From the NCBI RefSeq assembly GCF_032854445.1, contig NC_088297.1, forward strand, positions 12,054,163 through 12,118,162: a stretch of DNA of 64,000 nucleotides, given 5' to 3'. The translations under genes were made by a program, and so were the position numbers. Below are positions 12,959 through 24,942 of this stretch, one piece after another. This stretch comes from Liolophura sinensis. Lineage: Eukaryota > Mollusca > Polyplacophora > Chitonida > Chitonidae. The stretch's first letter is position 1. The number at the start of each line of letters is the position of its first letter. The notes below the pieces were generated by a model. That model was not told where the DNA came from and made no database searches. It saw nothing but the letters and a program-made list of their open reading frames with translations.

Positions 12959-13951
12959 GTAAATTAAGAGTCTAGGATAAGCAGGATTCACCCGCCGCCC
13001 CCTTTCAAGTGAAATTAATTTTTCCTTTTAAATTGATCTTTAAACTGACAAGCTTTGCAACAAGTGTACTAGAAAAAAAAAAATCTACTACACGCAATTT
13101 TTCATAACTTAAAGACATCTTAAAAATTTGAACCAAAATAAAATAGCACACAACTTTGGTAACGTGGTTAATAAGTGATGAATAAGTCCTCTTCAATACT
13201 CACGAAGATCTATACACCGGTTAAAAACAAAATTTCTCAAAAACCTTAAAATGTAATTTTTGTTATAACCCAGCGCAGAAAGTCAAAAAATCAGATTTAC
13301 GGAGATTGCACATCGAACGATTCAACAAGCGTGGCTAACTTTTCAGGAAAAGAAAAAAAAGAAAAAAAAAGACAAAACACTCCAATGAGATCAGCAGATT
13401 CATTAGAAGTTTAGCAACTCAGTGCAGGTGCATGAACTCCGACTGGGACGTGGCCCATAAAAAAAAACTTACTAAAACACTCCATGTGATCTTATCTGTT
13501 GACAGTCCGGTGAAACTAAACTTACAGTTAGTCAGGCATCGCCATGTTGTGTGCCGCGCGGTTGACCCGGCAAGTTGAAGACGATCACAGGCCTCCGGTT
13601 CGTACAGGTAAGCGAGCCAGCTAGAACGACAGGTACGTACACGGGGCCTGCTTTGAACTTGCCGGTGAACAGGTGAAACTGGCCTTGAGTGGTGAGAGAG
13701 CGCATAACATCCCCAACACAACGAAGCGAGAAAATTTTCAACGGGGATTAAAATCCGTAACGTTGCTGTGTCGATAGACGTTTGGAATGCTCTTCCCAGG
13801 GTAGATTCACGGCCACACCTTCCCTTAGACGGCACTCTAGAGACAGCCTCTCGGTTCGTTGTGCCTCTATTTATGGCTAACGACAAGGCAAGTCGTTTTG
13901 AAAGCCCTCAGTAGGAATGCACAATTCTGAATAGAGTAATGCCACGGAACG
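12959..13951. other. Noncoding left, CpG-rich right; no confident gene
   Basis: GC and CpG content rise from about 13500. A 155-codon minus-strand ORF (13419-13886) and an overlapping shorter ORF in another frame sit here, but neither has a recognisable domain. Open frames are expected where GC rises. This may be a first exon or UTR of a gene whose promoter is the cluster at 13952-14014. Confidence 0.4.
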
Positions 13952-14014
13952 GCGCATGCGCGCTAGCACGCGGGCGCCCTGAGCGCAGTAATTTGGCGGG
14001 ATTTTGCATATAAA
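13952..14014. promoter_or_regulatory. CpG-rich promoter-like cluster: NRF1, E2F, TATA
   Basis: Within 63 bp lie a perfect NRF1-type palindrome GCGCATGCGC (13952-13961), an E2F-type TTTGGCGGGA (13992-14001) and TATAAA (14009-14014). They sit in a locally CpG-rich stretch set in AT-rich flanks. Together this looks like a promoter of the kind used by cell-cycle or housekeeping genes. The TATA orientation favours transcription to the right, but no convincing coding exon follows on either strand. Confidence 0.45.
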
Positions 14015-16229
14015 GAGCGCAAGGCGAGATAAAATGACCGCGTGCATTTGGTGGGTCGCGGTGGGGAGACAAGTTGAACAAAAGATGAAAGTGTCGCTGG
14101 GTGAAAGGGGGCGGCGTAATTAACATGGGCTTTATTCTAGCATGGACTTGAATAGAACATGCTTTACCCTCACCCCTTCACCCCAAACTCCCCCGCCTAA
14201 ATACATGTCACGATAAGTCCACTCTCGCTGAAATCACTGTACACACAGGCCGAAGCAGGTGGTTAAATATACTATTCACATATCAAATGATATATCATCA
14301 AATCATTTCTGCTGTCAAATATTTTATAACAGTCAAAATGTTTTTATTATTATTATTATTGGAATCTATATCGCTGGGATTTCACGAACTACCGGTAGTA
14401 TTTTTCCTTTGTTAAGGTTTTATATTATGCTTGCCTACATCATATATTCTTCAGTGAAATAAAATATGAGAAAAAAAAATCAGGTACAAGTCTCTTTCCA
14501 TGCATAATAGTGTGTTAATATCAGGGATTTCACTACCTTCTAACTCTATATTGTTACCTTTGGAATGCAATTAATACGACCATTTGTTCCAGTGTATAAC
14601 TATTTTTCTGAAGGTTAAGTGCTTGTAAATTTGAAAAATACCTCTAGTTTTAAAATATTAAACTTATGTATGTAAATACACTTTAGAATACAACCAGTTG
14701 CTTCAAAACGTTTGAAGAGCAGGGGCAAATATATTTGCCCGTTTAATGGATTGGTGGTTGTGTTGGGGGTTTGGGGGGGGAGGGGCTTACACTTCTCAAA
14801 CGTGTCGTCTTTAGGGGTATAGATAGGTACATGAGGTATTCAGAACAGCTCCCTATGCACTCACAATGTGGGACCTAAAACTGGTTTTCAAAAAAAAGGT
14901 ACTCTTGCCCAGTGTATATAGTCACAGATAGACCCCAGTGACATAAAAATGGGGGAGCTTCTCCCTCTCCCCCTTCTCTCTCTATCACACAAAGGACGGT
15001 TAGTGTCTATGGGTCTGCTGGCTTTACAAAATGTATTTGGAGACGTTTTATAAAAGCTCGGCGACCGTCTCATTTTACACGCCCTATACTGCAGCTTATC
15101 CAGGGCTGTTCGATTCTTCTCCTGCAGTCAGTCGAGGCCAGTGGGCATTAGACTAACAAAAGACCGGTTGGTGGGCGGTGAACTTTTTCATGAGAACCCG
15201 TGCGGACGTGCATGAGCCTTCCTTCACCCGAAATTCCCGTGCTATAGCGAATTCTTACGGGAGGGGCGGCTGAGTGGGGTGGGGCAACGGCGGCCATACG
15301 AAGGAAGGTGGGCACAGTTTTGAAGTTAGGTAACTCTTCGGGTACTGCTGGTGACAGGTAGCAAATCCATTTGGGCTTCAGAGCTCTTCACTGATCAGCA
15401 TAAGTCAAAAGTACACTTGCAAATAGATCTTCACGGACTTTAACGTTTACACGTTTTAGGATGGCAATGCTGGTTCATACTAACCTATACTCTCCATTAC
15501 GCAACATAAATCAAAACGCAAATTTAGCAAGAAATTATGCTATATAACTAACAAAAACTTATAAATACCAAGAATGGATTACTTGATTAAGAGTACATTG
15601 ATCGATGTCATGGCAGCATTTTTTAAATAAACTGGGTAAATACTTATTTGCAAAAATGAAAAGACACCAAGAACGCAAACCCGGACTGTCGTTGTACATT
15701 ACATATTTTTTAGGAACTTAGTAAATCTAAAATTAAGCATGCACATAAATCTAATCACTTAAGCCTGACTTATCTGATCACCAAACAAACTTAAACTTTA
15801 GAAATTAGACTTTCAACGTCTGCTGCTTACAGAATGATGACAAATCTGTGTAAACGTCTGTCTAAACTGATAAATCATCATCTTTGCCAACTGACAGAAA
15901 CTATCACTTTTCAAATCTCATTTGATACATATTGTATTAGTTCATATTTTATAACTGCCGATTGTTTTATTTCGGTTTGAACTAATCTTGCAGGCCAACC
16001 GTAAAAAAAATGGGATAAAGTTAGGGATAGCCATGCAAAAGTCCCCTCCTCTCTCACCCACACACCCACCCAAACCGCCTTGCCCGACCGAGAGGCGTGA
16101 TTGGGGTGGAACTGTTTACCTCTAAACTGGCACATGGGGGGAATGGGAATGTAATACGGAATCAGTGTTGAAGTATGGCAGGTGAAAAACTAGATATCTT
16201 GACAGTCTGTCATTACGGATCTGCTTGAC
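14015..16229. other. No gene seen
   Basis: Mixed AT-rich sequence with a short (TTA)n tract near 14343-14360, G-rich runs near 14765-14782 and several homopolymers. No exon or known repeat was recognised. Confidence 0.5.
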
Positions 16230-16537
16230 GCACAACATGTGATTACCAATCTTACTTTATGCAAAACATGTGATTACCAATCTTATTTTGTACAAATCAT
16301 GTAACTACCTGTCTTATCTTGTGCATAACATGTTATTACCAATCGTACTTTATGCAAAACACGTGATTACCAATTTTACTTTATGCAAAAGGTGTGATTA
16401 CCAATCTTCTTTTGTACAAACCATGTAATTACCTGTCTTATTTTGTGCATAACATGTTATTACCAATCGTACTTTATGAAAAACATGTGATTAACAATCT
16501 TACTTTATGCAGAACATGTGATTACCAATCCTACATT
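16230..16537. repeat. 31-bp minisatellite with 124-bp higher-order period
   Basis: Monomers of 31 bp of the form CATGTGATTACCAATCTTAC followed by TTTATGCAAAA start at 16236, 16267, 16298 and onward. Variants such as CATGTAACTACCTGTCTTAT recur 124 bp apart (16298 and 16422), so four-monomer blocks were amplified as a unit. About ten monomers are present. Confidence 0.88.
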
Positions 16538-16626
16538 AAGCACAGTCAGGATTTCCAACTGGTTTTCTTCCTGTTTATTGAAGTAGTCCTGGTTACAAAA
16601 TTGGAAGCAGATTCCGCTCAGAAATA

Positions 16627-17745
16627 AACCCGAACCAAGTATATATGAAATGGCTTGAAGACGGTTGCCCCTTCAACAACAAAAACCAATTAGAACCAAA
16701 GATATGAAGCGACTTGAATACGCCCTGACTTTCCACAAGACATTCCAGACTTCAGTGAGAACTAAACATACGTTTTGACTTGAACACGGTTTAACTTCTC
16801 ACAGGACAAACCAGAAACCAACCAGAACCAAATATGCATCATGACTTGACTACAGTTTGGTGTCTCACTACACACCCCAGAAACCAACCAGAACCAAACA
16901 TACATCGTGACTTGACTACAGTTTGGTATCTCAGTACACATCCTGGAAACCAAACAAAACTAAATATACATCGTGACTAGACTACAGTTTGGTGTCTCAC
17001 TACACACCCCAGAAACCAACCAGAAACAAATATACATCGTGACTTGACTACAGTTTGGTATCTCAGTACACATCCTGGAAACCAACCAGAACTAAATATA
17101 CATCGTGACTTGACTACAGTTTGGTATCTCAGTACACATCCTGGAAACCAAACAGAACTAAATATACATCGTGACTAGACTACAGTTTGGTGTCTCACTA
17201 CACACCCCAGAAACAAACCAGAACCAAATATACATCGTGACTTGACTACAGTTTGGTATCTCAGTACACACCCCAGAAACAAACCAGAACCAAACATACA
17301 TCGTGACTTGACTACAGCTTGGTATCTCAGTACACATCCTGGAAACCAAACAGAACTAAATATACATCGTGACTAGACTACAGTTGGTGTCTCACTACAC
17401 ACCCCAGAAACAAACCAGAACCAAACATACATCGTGACTTGACTACAGCTTGGTATCTCAGTACACATCCTGGAAACCAAACAGAACTAAATATACATCG
17501 TGACTAGACTACAGTTTGGTGTCTCACTACACACCCCAGAAACCAACCAGAACCAAATATACATCGTCACTTGACTACAGTTTGGTGTCTCACTACAAAC
17601 ATCAGAAACCAATCTAAGGAGAGTAGTCACTTTACTACCATTTACTATTTCCTGTCCTTTCCATGATTTCTCAGAAATTACCCAGGACCAAATATACAAA
17701 GTGACTTAACCACAAGATATCATATAAACCAACCAGAACCAAAAA
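16627..17745. repeat. 66-bp minisatellite, about 14 copies
   Basis: The core unit contains TACAGTTTGGTGTCTCACTA, then CACACCCCAGAAACCAACC, then AGAACCAAATATACATCGTG. TACAGTTTGG occurs at 16851, 16917 and 16983. Two unit types alternate (CACACCCCAG versus CACATCCTGG), giving a 132-bp higher-order pattern. Edges are degenerate. As 66 is a multiple of three, the minus strand has runs of an open 22-residue repeat (like CSETPNCSQVTMYIWFWLVS), but stops interrupt it between blocks. Confidence 0.9.
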
Positions 17746-18077
17746 TTAATTTAATAACTTCACATTTTCAACTTGACATCTAAGGAAATACCCAGAACGA
17801 AGGAAGTTTTGTGGTTAGGCATTACCGTCAGCTGTCTAAAACTCCTTACCCTCTGGGGGTACGTAAAGGGTTATTCTTGTTTTTTAAGAGGAATTGCACA
17901 GTCACCGGATGGGTATGCAAACTGCAAGGCCTTAAGCAGCGATTCTCTTCAAGACTTCATCCAAAGTCAAATAACCCTTATGATAGGTTTAATAACATTA
18001 TGTAATGGACTCTAACCCAAAACCCCAAAGAGGCTTTTAAAGCTTTCTCATGGTGAAGGTGTCTGGACAAGATTCAC
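17746..18077. other. No gene seen
   Basis: Transition from the degenerate minisatellite edge into unique sequence. Overlapping plus-strand ORFs here are short and have no recognised content. Confidence 0.45.
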
Positions 18078-18242
18078 CATGTTTGACCAAGCGGAAACAG
18101 ATTCCCCGTGAGGGTGAAAAGGGATTTCCAGGTACTGAAAGAGAATCGACCAACCGGAACCAATTTAAATCTGGCCGACTGGACACACGAGTGGACGCAC
18201 TGTAGGTCAAGTAAAGCCGAGACTGGGACGGAATTATCTGAC
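18078..18242 (-). CDS. Weak candidate internal exon (phase 1-1)
   Basis: On the minus strand the segment is bounded by ACCTTTTAACAG before 18242 and ATG|GTGAAT after 18078. It is 165 bp and open in the frame that enters with GT and leaves with G, so it is phase 1 on both sides. That would join the exon at 39752-39881 (ends phase 1) to the one at 5218-5357 (enters phase 1). Against it: other frames on both strands are also open here, including an 81-codon plus-strand ORF at 18108-18353, and the pyrimidine tract is short. Confidence 0.2.
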
Positions 18243-20793
18243 CTGTTAAAAGGTCTCACCTGTACTTTGACATACAGGTGTAAAAACGAAGAATGCTCCT
18301 CAAAAAGACTGCTAAAGAATCAAAAATTTGCAGAAGAGCAAAATCTAGCATGACAATGCATTAAGATGGCGAATGTAAAGTACAACTGGTTATATTTGAT
18401 CGTTCGAGCAAGACTATAAAACTCATCCTATATAAGGCATATACAGCAACGTAACCAAAAATAAAACCTCTTTTATGTATAATCAAGACCTTTCAAAAAG
18501 AACATTCCAAAAGTGCAATGAAATCGCGTGAAGGATTCCATGGCTATGATGAAAAACCAGACAAGAAAAGGATCAAATAACCCACGTGCAAGCTATTTAT
18601 GAACATTCAGGGGACCTGGCATGCACATTTCTTTCGTGCAGCTCTTTGAATATGTGTGTTCTTTTATCAGTGGGGCTTTTTTTTTTTACTGGTCCCTGAG
18701 TATTTAGTGGCTCGTAGACTCTATACTATCCATACACAAATCCGACCATGTACTGGTACAATAGACGCATTCTGGTCATTTTAAACCCAGGATACGATGC
18801 ACGCCTGACTGCTCATGAGACGCTTTCTAGTCCTTACCAGAATATTTTATTTCTTCACCAACAAAAGAAAAACTGAACACTTTAGAAAGACGGAACAAGT
18901 TTTCTCTTACAACAAGGCTGGCCGGGTACCCGAGATACTCGTAACCATGGCAACGCTATTGATTGCAATACATTGACACATCTAGCAAGTAACGTGGGGT
19001 TACATCTAATCGCATTGTGTGACGGTATGGTATTCGCCAGGGTCGAGTATGGGATGTCACAGAAGTAATTATATCAGAGGGGTGGGGAAGCTTGGGGGTT
19101 ATAAACGGGAAAACTTGTACTACTGCATGGCTCCCGGTCAAAGAAACTGGGGGACTGTAACATGGGCTATAGTTGAAATGATCTACAGCTGAAACTGTAC
19201 AAGGTAGATGCTCAAAGACCGGAATGTTCCTTCACAACATACCGGGACCCGGATGTCTATATGCGCTCAATTTGACACCTGATTAACACCATACACAAGA
19301 ATTTTTTCAAATAAAACAATGGCGGTCTGTATTATGGGTAAACAAGATTTCTACACACAGATGTGGGATGCACTGAACAGTTTAGCTATTGACAGGTTAT
19401 TATATCAGGGGACATATCTAGAAAAAAAAACCCATTAAAGTCTCTGACTCCAAACTTTAACGGTGAGATTATGACTATGCATAAAGAAATATTAAAAAAT
19501 GTAACTGCAAATGATGTTTTCTAAGGGCTTTTAAATCTGTGATAGAGAGAAATTTGGATGAAAACTGAACTTTTTATTGGTAAACCATCATATTTTCGTT
19601 TAATTTACTTGGGAATTGCAATACAGCTTGTTTAGTTTGGGCAGCCAACAGTTTGGGAGCCCACACATATTCCAGAACCGAGCTGACTCTAGATATGGCT
19701 CTTATATAGATATAAGGCTGTCCACAACCTATGTACAAGAGTGTTAAAATGTGCCTTATTCTGAATCTACAAAATTAAAGATCCCGTTGTGATCAATTTT
19801 CATTCACTAGATACAAATATCAACGCTTTGTAAGTGTTTCTGAACGTTCCATATCATAGCTCTTTAAAGGAAAGATAAACCCTTAAAATATACAACTATT
19901 TCAATATGCCCATGTAGAAGAGGGAGAGAAAGTTGACTGAGGAGAGTGTACGACATGGTGTTAGATTTACTTTGGCCAGGTCAGAGATTGGTAGTGGTGA
20001 AACTGTCAGATGGTTGTTTTCAGGACTGGGTAAATACTTATAGGTTTTAATGTACCGTATCAAATATGCCGTACCGGCCGGTTTAACAACATCATCGTCA
20101 TCAGACAGTGACAATTTAAATTGTGCAGCTGTCTGAAAACATATAAATCATACCGACGTCTCTGCAGATTGCTTTGCATTGGAATTTTGGTCATCAGAGA
20201 TAGCACATGGAAAAGAATTATTGGGCCTCAAGTGCCTTACGTATATATGCTGTCATATTCGCCTCATACGACCCGACCACATTGTGTTTAGTTCTCCTTC
20301 ATTCGCCCAGTTTTGAAATGACTGAAGTAGTATTTTATGAATGCACGTATATTGTTCAGACTTTTATGTTTAGTCATAACTACCCACTTCTACATCCGGG
20401 TATTTTATACTCTCGACTCGTACAACTTGTTTAGCGCCAAAGGCCATGCGCAGGTCACACGCTGTAGGTGCATTGCATAATGCTCTCCCTGAGCTAGGCC
20501 TGGTATTAACGATATAATCGGCGAATGATAAAATGCTAGCTATATTTATTTATATAAATCGACGGCGTTTAGTAAGAGTCAACTCTAACCTCCTGACAGA
20601 AGTCAATTGGAGAAAATTACATTTAGGACACTGAGTGATCGTTTTTTTTTTTGCTTGTTTTTGGTTTTTCTTCTATTTTTCAGCAATCATTTGGAATGTG
20701 TCGTGAAATTGAAACGTTACGTATAAAGTATTCGCGCAACATTCCGTATGCGAGCAAAAACTTCTTTTACTTCCCTGTTTAACCATTATGTTA
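18243..20793. other. No confident gene
   Basis: Noncoding AT-rich DNA. A very good plus-strand acceptor ends at 20683 and opens 32 codons to TAA at 20782, but an open run of that length is expected by chance, so I leave it uncalled. Confidence 0.45.
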
Positions 20794-20824
20794 CCCCCCC
20801 CCCCCCCCCCTCCACACACACACA
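20794..20824. repeat. C17 homopolymer followed by (CA)n
   Basis: A 17-base C run followed by TCCACACACACAC. It is a low-complexity tract and likely length-unstable. Confidence 0.95.
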
Positions 20825-21484
20825 CCAACGAATGACATGCGCAGTAATTCAGACGCGCGAGATGCGGGAAGATTTTTGAGCCGCAGGACTTATCTCCCTT
20901 GAATCGAGCTGGAGCCTAAAACAACCGGTTTTGCTACATGTGTGCACAGAACACCCAATGTCGTGTTGTGGAGGAGCGCGTATAAACCTTTTATTAACTA
21001 CCTGTATAAATGGGCCATTTACCTGGCGTTGTAAACATGTAAATATATTGCTGTGGAAAGGTAATGGCAGCAGCCATGTCCTGTCACAATTAACATAATT
21101 AACTAATTAATATACCGGGATGAAAAAGCATATAATTAGGTTTTCTTTGTACTCGACTATCGTCTTGTTTAACTAAGTAAAAGCGTGTATATTACTTCGT
21201 TCTACAATAACCTTTGGCCTATAATTTATTAACAATTTTTATTAACAGGTGATTCAATGTTCAACGTTTAAATTCCGGCGAAATTTTGTAAGGAGGAAAT
21301 ATGTTTACAGACAATTCGTAATATTGACAAATTTTTGTGTATAAAAAATGTTTATCATTCCATGTTTCGCTGTAATTAGAATACTGCTCAGTTTACTTCT
21401 GGGCGGCCATTGTGTCACCATGGCAACTGGTGATCACATATTTTGTGCTTCAGATTATTATTTTCATACTTTTTCTTAATTTAA

Positions 21485-22046
21485 AGGAGAAGAAAATTTA
21501 AATATCAATCAAATATCATTAGAAAGAGTATACATATCTTCGCAGGTGCATGCCATAAAAAATTCTAGTATGTACATAAAGTTGATAAATTATAAATAAA
21601 GTCAGCGCCAGAGTTCGCCACGGGCGACTCCTTTTTGTCGAATAACTAGTCCTGAAGTCTTCTGTATTAGTAGAATTGCCGTGGGAAACCGCTGAAGTAA
21701 AGCTCGTACATTTCCGGTAGAGCTCTTCTTCCCAGAAACTACCGAATGGTACAGTTCGTTTTGCGCTTGACCATCGGGAAACTGGAATGTTGGACGCAGG
21801 TTCCGAGTTTACACGAACAAGCCGGCAGTTTTAACAACTCTCACTGGTTGAGAGGCAACACACTCCCAGAATAAATTACAGAGCTGTAAAGATGGAGGAC
21901 GCGATGGACTCAGCGATTTATGGCAGCTTTGCCATACTTTCGTGAGGCGAGGACAAAACCGCAAAATAATGCAGCAGGTACCACCAGACAGAAAAAAATG
22001 TGCTCTTTTCAGCCTATAGTGTCATATTTTAAAGTTTTCTTCTCCT
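21485..22046. mobile_element. MITE-like element with TTAA target duplication
   Basis: Terminal inverted repeats AGGAGAAGAAAA (21485-21496) and TTTTCTTCTCCT (22035-22046) are each flanked outside by TTAA (21481-21484 and 22047-22050). The 562-bp interior has no transposase ORF. A TTAA target duplication is the hallmark of the piggyBac superfamily, so this is best read as a non-autonomous piggyBac-like MITE. Its left 330 bp recurs at 53048-53375 and 60156-60372, which confirms that it is dispersed. Confidence 0.7.
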
Positions 22047-22050
22047 TTAA

Positions 22051-23733
22051 ATTTGGGAACAATCTTATGACGTAATATTTGCACACAAGCTTCGGTCATT
22101 TGCATGCATTATATAATCACACCTTCTTTACATAATCATTCTTTTGATTTTCACGAATTAATGTCTAGCTGTGCATTTATTCGGAAGTGCATCGTTGTCA
22201 GGTTGTTTAGCTTAAACTCACCAATCTGAGCTCTGTGTCCGGAGACCCACCGACCATAGCAGGGCGCTGGTCAGTGAAAGAATGTCCAACCGCCCGGTCA
22301 CTAAATAAGGACCATGAAGTTTGCTAGTTTGTCAATTTACCACAAGTTCAGATACTGGAAAGAACGCGCGGGGTTGTTGCCGCCGAAAAATTCCAACCTC
22401 CGCGCCGCGACAGACCGATTGGGATAACATCTCTGCCGGCGGCTTGACCGCTTCACTCACTCGCCTCGCAGCCCCTTCACCGATTTTTTCAATCTGTGCT
22501 TGGCTTCTCCCGGCAGGTTCGATGCTCGAGCAGTGACCTTAGGCTTCACCTTATGAGCAAACAATCCCAACCCCAAGCCAAGGCTCGGTCACCCCAAGGA
22601 AAGTTCATGCCCAGTTCAGCCCTATCTCATCGGGCACTAGAACATCAAGCCAAATTCAATATACCAGCTAACGATATGAAACAATGCGAGTGGATTCAGT
22701 TTCTTTCGTCTGCTGAATACCCAAACCGGGCTATTTGACTGACGCACTTGATTCAGCATCCAGGTCTACTACAGCTAAACATATGCAACAAAAGCTGACA
22801 AAGCTTACGCCAGATTCGTTTGATTTCTGCCGAACTTCTTGTAACAAATATTTCAGTGAAATTTTGGTGTGAAGATCGAATTGCAAGCCCGAAGGTATTA
22901 GACACAAATCTGAACGAAAGGGGGAGAACCCAAATTGTTAATAGAGCCTAATATCATATCAGTGCAGCCCCTACAGAAATATTAGGCATTTATAATTGGA
23001 AAGCTGAACATAAAAAAGCATTTTAAATACTTCAACTAGCATCACACTGGCATTTCGCCTCGTTGCTTACAGTTTTTTTTTCTAAATGATTCAATAACTT
23101 GCTTAAGATTGTTGCCCATGCATCAAAAAATTGTAATTTAATTATTCCGAGGAAAGTTAATTAAAATTATTTAGCAAACTAGAAACGCCGATTTAAAATA
23201 AATAAAGAAAGACGTGAATATAGCAGAATATTTTAGATATGCCATTTCTATGACACAAATTTTGTAACTTAATTATTTAACTCGCTGATAGAGGTAAAAC
23301 CTTGGCGACGAACCAAAACCACATTTTCAGCTGGAAAATAAACGGGAGCCTGAAAGAAATTTAAGGACGTTGCTAAACGGAAATGTTTCACGTTTAGATA
23401 TGATATTCACGTAGTGAAATGAATGCACTTACCATGTGGACTTTCGTACCTTGCTAACAGGTTTGATATAAATACCAAAAATTCAAAATGTTTCGTTTGC
23501 AGCACTTTTAAATTTTCAAATTTTGAATTGGCTCAACCACATCGCCTAGAGAAAGTTTAAACAACATTTAAGAGGAAAAGTTTTCAATGAATGGATCGCA
23601 AAATTTTTATACTGAAATGTCCATATTCGGATTCGATCTCTTACCCTGGGGATTTTGGCGGGTGTTATAGTATAGGTGAAAGGCGATGAAGTTTGTTTCG
23701 CAAGGTACGAGTCTTTAGCTGAAAATCAATGGC
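22051..23733. other. No gene seen; small CpG-rich patch
   Basis: A CpG-rich patch at about 22350-22450 includes CCGCCG, GCGCCGCGAC and an inverted CCAAT (ATTGG). Two short plus-strand ORFs over it have no recognised domain. The remainder is AT-rich and unremarkable. Minus-strand 23290-23370 has an acceptor (AATTTCTTTCAG) opening 26 codons to a stop, too short to call. Confidence 0.45.
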
Positions 23734-23961
23734 AAACTTATGCAGTTTAAGGCTATCAAAATCATTTAATGATAGCGTGCATGCTGCTTTTCTCTGTTTA
23801 TCTCTGATCAGATTTTCTTGACACGCATGCACATGCGATCTCGGGCGAAACTTATGCAGTTTAAGGCTATCAAAATCATTTAATGATAGCGTGTTTGCTG
23901 CTTGTCTCTGTGCATCTCTGGTCAGATTTTCTTGACACGCATGCACAAGCGATCTCGGGCG
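23734..23961. repeat. 114-bp tandem duplication, in-frame
   Basis: AAACTTATGCAGTTTAAGGC begins at 23734 and again at 23848, giving two full 114-bp copies with only a few substitutions. At 38 codons, both copies stay open in the same minus-strand frame (…LSLNDFDSLKLHKF twice). The differences I can see change amino acids, so there is no sign of protein constraint. Confidence 0.9.
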
Positions 23962-23965
23962 AACT

Positions 23966-23984
23966 AACACACACACACACACAC
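23966..23984. repeat. (AC)n microsatellite
   Basis: A short AC repeat directly after the 114-bp duplication. Confidence 0.9.
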
Positions 23985-24942
23985 TTTGGATCCCTGATTT
24001 CCCAGTCGACCGCAGCTGTAAGCAAGGGCCCTGTGATTCCCAAAGCGATGTTATCTCCTAGGTTGCTATCGCACATTATCGTAAGCCAGTCGAGCGAGAC
24101 AAGGTCAAACCTTTGACCTCCAAACTGGACATGCGTGATCAATTCTACTTGAATTCGTCGTCCGAATAGCTCGAAGCCCTTTAATTATTTCCAGTTGCGG
24201 TTTCGGTGATACTGGTCTAGGACAATTGTGTATTTAAAATTCTGATCGATTTAAAGTCCAGGTGCAACGATTTTGGCGCTCAGCTCTTCCAACCAGCAGA
24301 CAACGGTTTAATTCTTTTTTAATAGATCAATAGTTACCAAGGCCAATGTGACAACCGCAAAAATGCAGAATAAAATAAGAATAGACACCAGACTAAAGCC
24401 GCGATCAACATTTTACCCCTTATTTCATGTCTTTACGAATGTGGTTTCAATATCTACAACGAAACGTTCAAGCGGTAATAATTTGACTAGTAAATTGGAA
24501 CTGTAAATCTATAACCTTACACAAGATATTCATAAAGCACAATGAAGTGTTATTTGATATAGTCCAAAATCTTCATTTCTTCATAAGAAGGTATTGCTCT
24601 GGGTTTTTATTTTCAAGCGTAAAACGGCGCAAATTCTGTAAATCCAGCGCCCAATCTATTGATATTAGAGATACCAGATCGCTGATTGACTGACTGACTG
24701 AGTACTTGAATGGAGCCTATTAATGAACATTAAGCACATTTAGGATATATTTCTCACGTAGCGGTACATATCGGTACTGAAATCATACGAAAACCATCCG
24801 GCTGTTTCAAGAGGCCAAAGATGAATAGAGCCATCGACAGGAGATAAACAAAGATAAGCAGAATTAACTACGTTGAACATTAATGAACACATCTGTAAAC
24901 ACTTTTTAATCCAATAATCTTAGAGCAGAGAAATATCCCTAC
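23985..24942. other. No gene seen
   Basis: AT-rich unique sequence. If the exon at 24943-25080 is real, this is intron on its 3' side. Confidence 0.45.

Noticed and set aside
13419-13886. 155-codon minus-strand ORF as a gene
   Set aside because: No domain, an overlapping ORF in another frame, and a GC-rich composition that lengthens ORFs by chance.
20684-20782. Plus-strand terminal exon after a very strong acceptor (TTTTTCTTCTATTTTTCAG)
   Set aside because: Only 32 open codons, no partner exon, and the pyrimidine tract is part of a T-rich low-complexity run.
23290-23370. Minus-strand exon APVYFPAENVVLVRRQGFTS after AATTTCTTTCAG
   Set aside because: 26 codons are within chance, and its nucleotide words recur near 12750 in the other orientation, suggesting a repeat.
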